From Actinomycetota bacterium (GTDB lineage: Bacteria > Actinomycetota > Actinomycetes > Streptosporangiales > Streptosporangiaceae), in NCBI GenBank assembly GCA_003140115.1, contig PLIQ01000503.1:275-9298 (forward strand): a stretch of DNA of 9,024 nucleotides. The letters are read 5' to 3'. The position numbers and the translations under genes are program-made. This document shows, in pieces, positions 5,553 through 9,024 of the stretch (position 1 is the stretch's first letter; every line of letters starts with the position of its first letter). The notes below the pieces were generated by a model, which saw only the letters and a list, made by a program, of their open reading frames with translations, ran no database searches and was not told where the DNA came from.

Positions 5553-6884
5553 ATGCCGCGGATCGCCATAGCGACCTCATCGGTCGTCGAAACGGATGAA
5601 GAGGCGAGCACGACCCGAGTGGATGACCTGATCCAGCGGGGACGTAGCCAGGGTCACCTGTCTCTTGCGGAGCTGAGGAGCGCCTTTGACCAGGCGGGTT
5701 TGACGCCTGCCGAGGGCCGGTCCATCCTGCGCGAGCTGGCCGAGTCCGGCGTGCGGCTGGCCAACGAGCTGGCTGACTCGGGCAAGGCCCGGTCGGTGCG
5801 CTCGGCTGCGGCCCCGGCCCGAGCCGTCAAGGATGCGGACGACGCCGACGCCGAATCCGGCGATGAAGGCGACGTGGACCTGGCGGACGCCGAGGTGGTG
5901 AGCCTCGAAGCGGAGGCCGCCGCGCTCACCGAGTCCGAGCGGCTGACCGAGGTCGACCTCGACGACCAGACGCCCGCGATGGGCGACTCGGTGCACACCT
6001 ACCTGAAGTCGATCGGCCGGACTAGCCTGCTGACCGCCGAGCAGGAGGTGGACCTGGCCAAGCGCATCGAAGCAGGCCTGTTCGCCGAGCACAAGCTGGA
6101 AACCGCGACCGGGCTGGACGAGGCTTACCGGCGTGACCTCGAACTGATCGCCGAGGACGGGCGGCGCGCGAAGGCGCACATGCTCGAGGCGAACCTGCGC
6201 CTGGTCGTGTCGGTGGCCAAGAAGTACAGCGACCGGGGCCTGTCCCTGCTGGACGTGGTGCAGGAAGGCAACCTGGGCCTGATCCGGGCGGTCGAGAAGT
6301 TTGACTACACCAAGGGCTACAAGTTCTCCACCTACGCCATGTGGTGGATCCGGCAGGCCATCCAGCGCGGCTTCGCCGACTCGGCGCGGACCATCCGGCT
6401 GCCGGTGCACGTCCTGGAGATGCTCAGCAAGCTGAGCCGGGTCGAGCGTGACATGCACCAGCGCCTGGGCCGCGAGCCGACCCCGGAGGAGCTCGCCGTC
6501 GAGCTGGACCGGACGCCGGATCAGATCGAGGAGCTGCTGCGTACCAGCCGGCAGCCGATCAGCCTGGACTCCACCATCGGCGAGGACGGCGAGACCAGCA
6601 TCGGCGACCTGATCGAGGACGTCGACGCACCCGAGGCCTCCGAGCTTGTCGACCGCCAGCTGATGGCTGAGCAGCTGCGTTCGGCGCTGGACGCGCTGAC
6701 GCCGCGTGAGGCCACCATCATGGCGATGCGGTTCGGGCTGTATGACGGCAACCCGCACACGCTCGACGAGATCGGCCGCGCGCTCGGCCTGACCCGCGAG
6801 CGGATCAGGCAGCTCGAGAAGCAGTCGCTGTCCAAGCTGCGTCACCCGAGCCGCGCGCAGCCGCTGCTCGACTTCGCCAGCTGA
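5553..6884 (+). CDS. Group 1/2 sigma-70 factor (RpoD/SigA/Hrd family)
   Basis: This 443-residue protein directs RNA polymerase to housekeeping-type promoters. A region-1.1-like domain covers about residues 22-70. An acidic, Ala-rich linker (about 85-135) follows, then region 1.2 ([12 protein letters not shown], 145-156). Region 2 has the core-binding and -10 recognition helices ([12 protein letters not shown] at 214-225; [15 protein letters not shown] at 256-270). Region 3 follows, and region 4 carries the -35 helix-turn-helix ([20 protein letters not shown], 404-423) ending in KLRHPSRAQ. The start is decided by GGGAGG six bases before the ATG, within a longer AGGAGGAGGGAGG stretch. A region 1.1 points to the principal (group 1) factor, but the post-2.4 sequence [18 protein letters not shown] and the C-terminus LLDFAS differ from the ADQARTIRIPVHMVE and LRDYLD that I recall for HrdB. 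It could therefore be an HrdA/HrdD-like group 2 paralogue. The gene ends just before a strong hairpin shared with the convergent hydrolase. Confidence 0.93.
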   Translation: MPRIAIATSSVVETDEEASTTRVDDLIQRGRSQGHLSLAELRSAFDQAGLTPAEGRSILRELAESGVRLANELADSGKARSVRSAAAPARAVKDADDADAESGDEGDVDLADAEVVSLEAEAAALTESERLTEVDLDDQTPAMGDSVHTYLKSIGRTSLLTAEQEVDLAKRIEAGLFAEHKLETATGLDEAYRRDLELIAEDGRRAKAHMLEANLRLVVSVAKKYSDRGLSLLDVVQEGNLGLIRAVEKFDYTKGYKFSTYAMWWIRQAIQRGFADSARTIRLPVHVLEMLSKLSRVERDMHQRLGREPTPEELAVELDRTPDQIEELLRTSRQPISLDSTIGEDGETSIGDLIEDVDAPEASELVDRQLMAEQLRSALDALTPREATIMAMRFGLYDGNPHTLDEIGRALGLTRERIRQLEKQSLSKLRHPSRAQPLLDFAS

Positions 6885-6913
6885 CCACTCCTCGTTACTT
6901 GCCTCCCGACCAT

Positions 6914-6946
6914 GTGCCGGGCCCGACCTCCCGCCGGGCCCGGCAC
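6914..6946. terminator. Bidirectional terminator hairpin between convergent genes
   Basis: A perfect 12-bp GC-rich stem (GTGCCGGGCCCG at 6914-6925, CGGGCCCGGCAC at 6935-6946) encloses a 9-base loop. It lies 29 bases after the sigma gene's stop and 4 bases beyond the hydrolase gene's stop on the other strand, so it can end both transcripts. No U-tract follows on either side, as is usual for actinobacterial hairpin terminators. Confidence 0.85.
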
Positions 6947-6950
6947 TCGG

Positions 6951-8000
6951 CTATTGCGGGGAAGTAACCTGGTACAGGTCGGTTCCCTCGGCCGAGACCG
7001 AGTGGGTCACCTGGCCGCGGCTGGCGAGCACCTCCAGGTGCGCGGCGGTCTCGTTGACCGCCAGGACCTGACTGAACAGGTCCAGGTCGGCGAACTCCCG
7101 GTGATGGCGGGTCCACTTGATCGCCTTCGCCACCTCAAACGCGGTGGCGTGGCCGGCCCGCACGGCGGTGAGGGTCTCGGCCAGGCGCGTGTCGTGGTGG
7201 GCCAGCAGCTCGTGGACGCGCTCGTGCGTGCTGCCGGTCACCGGCCCGTGGGCGGGCAGCAGCCGGGCATCGGGCATGGCGAGCATACGGGCCAGCGAGC
7301 CGAGGTAGTCGCTCAGGGCCATCCGGTTACCTGCCGCCTCGAAACCGATCGAGGGGGTGATGTGCGGCAGCACGTGGTCGCCCGCGAACATGAGCTGCGC
7401 CGCGGCGTCGTGGTAGACGAGGTGGCCGCGGGTATGCCCTGGCGTGTGCACCGCGCGGAGCGTACGCGTCCGCAGATCGAGGTCGATCCCGTCGGTGAGC
7501 CAGTGGTCCGGGTCCTCCCAGTCGACGATCGCGGGCGGCTGCCGGTTCTGCGCGGAAAAGCCGGTGACCAGCTCTAGCGCACCCAGCCGGCGCATGACAT
7601 CGACGCCGAAGAACCCCTTCCCGTTGCCCTTGACCATCTCCCTGGTCGCGACCAGGTTGGCGCGCTCGTGCTCGCCCAGGCTGATGATGTTGTGGAACGT
7701 CTTACGCAGCTCGACCGCGAGGGAGTAGTGGTCGATGTGGACGTGGGTCACGAAGAAGTTGCGGACGTCGCCCAGCTCGTAGCCGAGCTGGCGCAGCGCC
7801 GCGGTGAGCTGCTCACGGGCCGGAACCAGGGCGATCCCGGCGTCGATGAGGTCGATCCCGGCGGGGTCGGCGATGGCGTAGACGTTGACCGCCCTGAGCC
7901 CGTCGATCGGCAGCGGCAGCGGAATCCGGTGCACGCCGCCGCCGAGATCCTCGACTCCGGGCTCGGTCCAGGCGTACCTGTCCGCCGTCGCATGGCTCAT
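6951..8000 (-). CDS. Metallo-beta-lactamase-fold hydrolase with C-terminal winged-helix-like domain
   Basis: The 349-residue protein has the complete dinuclear metal site of the family: HVHIDH (His86, His88, Asp90, His91), His189 in TPGHT, Asp208 in FAGDH and His251 in PAHGP. This layout resembles glyoxalase II- and LACTB2-like enzymes rather than antibiotic-resistance lactamases. After the catalytic domain (about 20-260), a helical segment (about 265-349) resembles the winged-helix tail found in LACTB2-like proteins. There is no signal peptide, so it should be cytoplasmic. The substrate is unknown; thioesters or other esters are typical. The ATG at 8000 was chosen because the protein then starts just before the first conserved strand; GAAGGG is a rather distant ribosome-binding sequence, about 11 bases upstream. 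It lies 53 bp downstream of the split-barrel gene on the same strand, probably in one operon. A TAGCGT at 8056-8051 could be an internal -10. Confidence 0.88.
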   Translation of the reverse strand: MSHATADRYAWTEPGVEDLGGGVHRIPLPLPIDGLRAVNVYAIADPAGIDLIDAGIALVPAREQLTAALRQLGYELGDVRNFFVTHVHIDHYSLAVELRKTFHNIISLGEHERANLVATREMVKGNGKGFFGVDVMRRLGALELVTGFSAQNRQPPAIVDWEDPDHWLTDGIDLDLRTRTLRAVHTPGHTRGHLVYHDAAAQLMFAGDHVLPHITPSIGFEAAGNRMALSDYLGSLARMLAMPDARLLPAHGPVTGSTHERVHELLAHHDTRLAETLTAVRAGHATAFEVAKAIKWTRHHREFADLDLFSQVLAVNETAAHLEVLASRGQVTHSVSAEGTDLYQVTSPQ

Positions 8001-8053
8001 CGTGTCGCTGACCCTTCCCTCGGACCCAAGACCCGGCGAGCCCTGAGCTAACG

Positions 8054-8575
8054 CTAAATAACGATATCGGGCCGCGCCATGCTTCCCGGCGTCGCAATGC
8101 CTTCTGCCTTCCAGATCGTAGGTCCGGCCGGGAAGCCGCCGTCGGCCTGGGTCAGCATCAGCAGGCACCTTTCTATGCCGAGTTCGAAAATGACGTCCTC
8201 GTCGAAGCCGGGCCAGACCTTCCCGTCCCGTTCGGTCAGGACCTGACCGCGGACCACGCCGGCGGTCTGCGTGTCGGTCACCTCCCGGGCCCGGCCGGTG
8301 ATCGCGAAACCGTCATCGTGCCTCGGCGGCGGGCATGTCTCGCTGTGCAGCGCGTACCGCCCGTCGCGGCGCAGGTCCTGTTGCTTGGGTCCGGCGCTGA
8401 TCAGCAGGTGCAGCCCGGCCGGGCTGATGACGGGGCAGACCGGGTGCACCCGCGGCCCGCCGCCGGGCCGGATGGTGGCCAGGAAGGCCAGGCCGATGTC
8501 GTGCTGGTAGAACTGCCTACGGCCCGCGCCGGCCAGGGCGGACTGCTGCCGCTCGAATTCGCTCCAGGTGATCAT
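8054..8575 (-). CDS. Pyridoxamine 5'-phosphate oxidase-family split-barrel protein
   Basis: This 173-residue protein looks like an FMN- or F420-binding split-barrel protein of the PPOX superfamily. The features are a first barrel strand (HDIGLAFLATIRPGGGPRVH, about 25-44), followed by HLLISAGPKQQDLRRDGRYALHS (about 56-78), a segment typical of actinobacterial members. The conserved features of true PdxH are not evident, so it is more likely a general flavin/deazaflavin reductase or oxidase of unknown substrate. The ATG at 8575 gives MITWSEFERQ, a usual N-terminus. The frame is open further upstream, but that stretch overlaps the divergent regulator. No ribosome-binding sequence precedes the ATG, and TAGCGT ends seven bases before it, so the message may be leaderless. 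It heads a probable two-gene unit with the hydrolase and is divergent from the WYL regulator. Confidence 0.85.
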   Translation of the reverse strand: MITWSEFERQQSALAGAGRRQFYQHDIGLAFLATIRPGGGPRVHPVCPVISPAGLHLLISAGPKQQDLRRDGRYALHSETCPPPRHDDGFAITGRAREVTDTQTAGVVRGQVLTERDGKVWPGFDEDVIFELGIERCLLMLTQADGGFPAGPTIWKAEGIATPGSMARPDIVI

Positions 8576-8582
8576 GTCGCGG

Positions 8583-8588
8583 ACGCTA
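8583..8588 (-). promoter_or_regulatory. -10 element for the split-barrel gene
   Basis: TAGCGT (TANNNT form) ends seven bases before the ATG at 8575, placing the transcript start at or next to the start codon. No Shine-Dalgarno sequence is present, in agreement with a leaderless message. There is no good -35 match. Confidence 0.45.
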
Positions 8589-8600
8589 TCGGCGTATCGC

Positions 8601-8615
8601 TGACATCTGGTGTCA
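8601..8615. promoter_or_regulatory. Candidate operator between the divergent genes
   Basis: TGACA-TCTGG-TGTCA is a perfect 5-5-5 inverted repeat. Its centre (8608) is 31 bases from the regulator's start codon and 33 bases from the split-barrel gene's, so it covers the -35 zone of both. The natural ligand is the adjacent WYL-family regulator, which is inference. Confidence 0.5.
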
Positions 8616-8626
8616 CCGACTCGGGC

Positions 8627-8632
8627 TAGCCT
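8627..8632 (+). promoter_or_regulatory. -10 element for the WYL regulator gene
   Basis: TAGCCT (TANNNT form) ends six bases before the GTG at 8639. There is no Shine-Dalgarno sequence, so the message is probably leaderless. A CTGACA at 8600-8605 is too far away (21 bases) for a normal -35. Confidence 0.45.
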
Positions 8633-8638
8633 GGACCG

Positions 8639-9024
8639 GTGCGCGCCGACCGGCTGCTGTCCTTGGTCCTGCTGCTGCAGGCGCGGGGCCACGCGACGGC
8701 CCAGGCGATCGCGGCCGAGCTCGAGGTGTCGGTCCGGACCGTCTACCGGGACCTGGAGGCCCTGGTCGCGGCGGGCGTGCCGATCCTTACCGAGTCCGGC
8801 CCCGGTGGCGGCTGCCGTCTCATGGAGGGCTACCGGTTCCCGCTGCGCGGGCTGCGGCCCGACGAGGCCGAGGCGCTGCTCATCCTCGGCGTGCCGGGCG
8901 TCCTGGGCGAGCTCGGGCTGGACGCGGCCCTGGACGCGGCGCAGCGCCAGATCCGAATCACCGCGGGGGGCGGAGCCGCGCTGGTCCACCTGGACATGCC
9001 GCGCTGGTTCGGCAGCCAGGAGGA
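8639..9024 (+). CDS. YafY/WYL-family transcriptional regulator, N-terminal part (cut by window edge)
   Basis: An open frame of 128 codons from a GTG at 8639 runs off the right edge without a stop. It starts VRADRLLSLVLLLQARGHAT, followed by a helix-turn-helix (AQAIAAELEVSVRTVYRDLE, residues 21-40) and the wing (VAAGVPILTESGPGGGCRL). This is the HTH_11 layout of WYL-domain regulators. The linker YRFPLRGLRPDEAEALLILG (about 72-91) is also typical of actinobacterial members. The WYL domain itself, expected after about residue 130, lies outside the window. Full members are around 310-330 residues, so about 40% is seen. WYL proteins are cytoplasmic DNA-binding regulators that sense nucleic acid or small ligands. 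It is divergent from the split-barrel/hydrolase unit with a dyad between them, so it probably controls that unit and itself. Confidence 0.87.
   Translation, partial: MRADRLLSLVLLLQARGHATAQAIAAELEVSVRTVYRDLEALVAAGVPILTESGPGGGCRLMEGYRFPLRGLRPDEAEALLILGVPGVLGELGLDAALDAAQRQIRITAGGGAALVHLDMPRWFGSQE

Noticed and set aside
5577..6845. 422-codon open frame antisense to the sigma factor gene
   Set aside because: It mirrors the codon structure of the sigma gene, has no ribosome-binding site or recognisable domain, and would need complete overlap with a conserved gene.
8001..8168. N-terminal extension of the hydrolase (open to 8168)
   Set aside because: It runs into the 3' end of the split-barrel gene and gives Arg-rich nonsense sequence before the conserved start at 8000.
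8576..8989. N-terminal extension of the split-barrel gene on the minus strand (open to 8989)
   Set aside because: The extension overlaps the divergent WYL regulator, whose HTH motif is clear, and the family N-terminus begins at the ATG at 8575.

Overview
The window is a GC-rich chromosomal segment, almost certainly from an actinobacterium. Signs of this are the very high GC at third codon positions, frequent GTG starts, short or missing 5' leaders, hairpins without U-tracts, and an Hrd/SigA-type sigma factor with a typical actinobacterial 'HPSR' C-terminus. I cannot name the genus. Gene content is mostly housekeeping. I see no mobile element, CRISPR array, rRNA or tRNA.

Layout, left to right. 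Positions 1-233 hold the 5' end of an unrecognised gene on the minus strand. Then come a LysR-type regulator (375-1331, minus), menD (1393-3093, minus) and menC (3090-4085, minus). menC and menD overlap by four bases. A small leader ORF (4082-4177, minus) with a strong ribosome-binding site runs into menC. menE (4217-5440) diverges on the plus strand, followed by a group 1/2 sigma-70 factor (5553-6884, plus). A strong hairpin at 6914-6946 separates the sigma gene from a convergent metallo-beta-lactamase-fold hydrolase (6951-8000, minus). That hydrolase lies downstream of a flavin-type split-barrel protein (8054-8575, minus). A YafY/WYL-type regulator (8639 to the window end, plus) diverges from the split-barrel gene and is cut by the edge.

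How the genes fit together. MenD, MenC and MenE catalyse successive steps from isochorismate to o-succinylbenzoyl-CoA in menaquinone synthesis. menB, the next step, is not here. The menC-menE gap is only about 130 bp and contains a symmetric TAACCTTA that could act as a shared -10 element in both directions. The LysR gene follows menD on the same strand but has its own palindrome and -10-like sequence at its start codon, so it may be read with menCD or separately. At the right end, the WYL regulator and the split-barrel/hydrolase pair share a 63 bp divergent region. A TGACA-N5-TGTCA dyad sits almost exactly midway, which suggests a local regulator controlling itself and its neighbours.

The most interesting signals are regulatory: the menC leader ORF, the symmetric divergent promoter, the palindrome at the LysR start, and the two apparently leaderless divergent genes around one operator. 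I found no convincing new multi-gene system.
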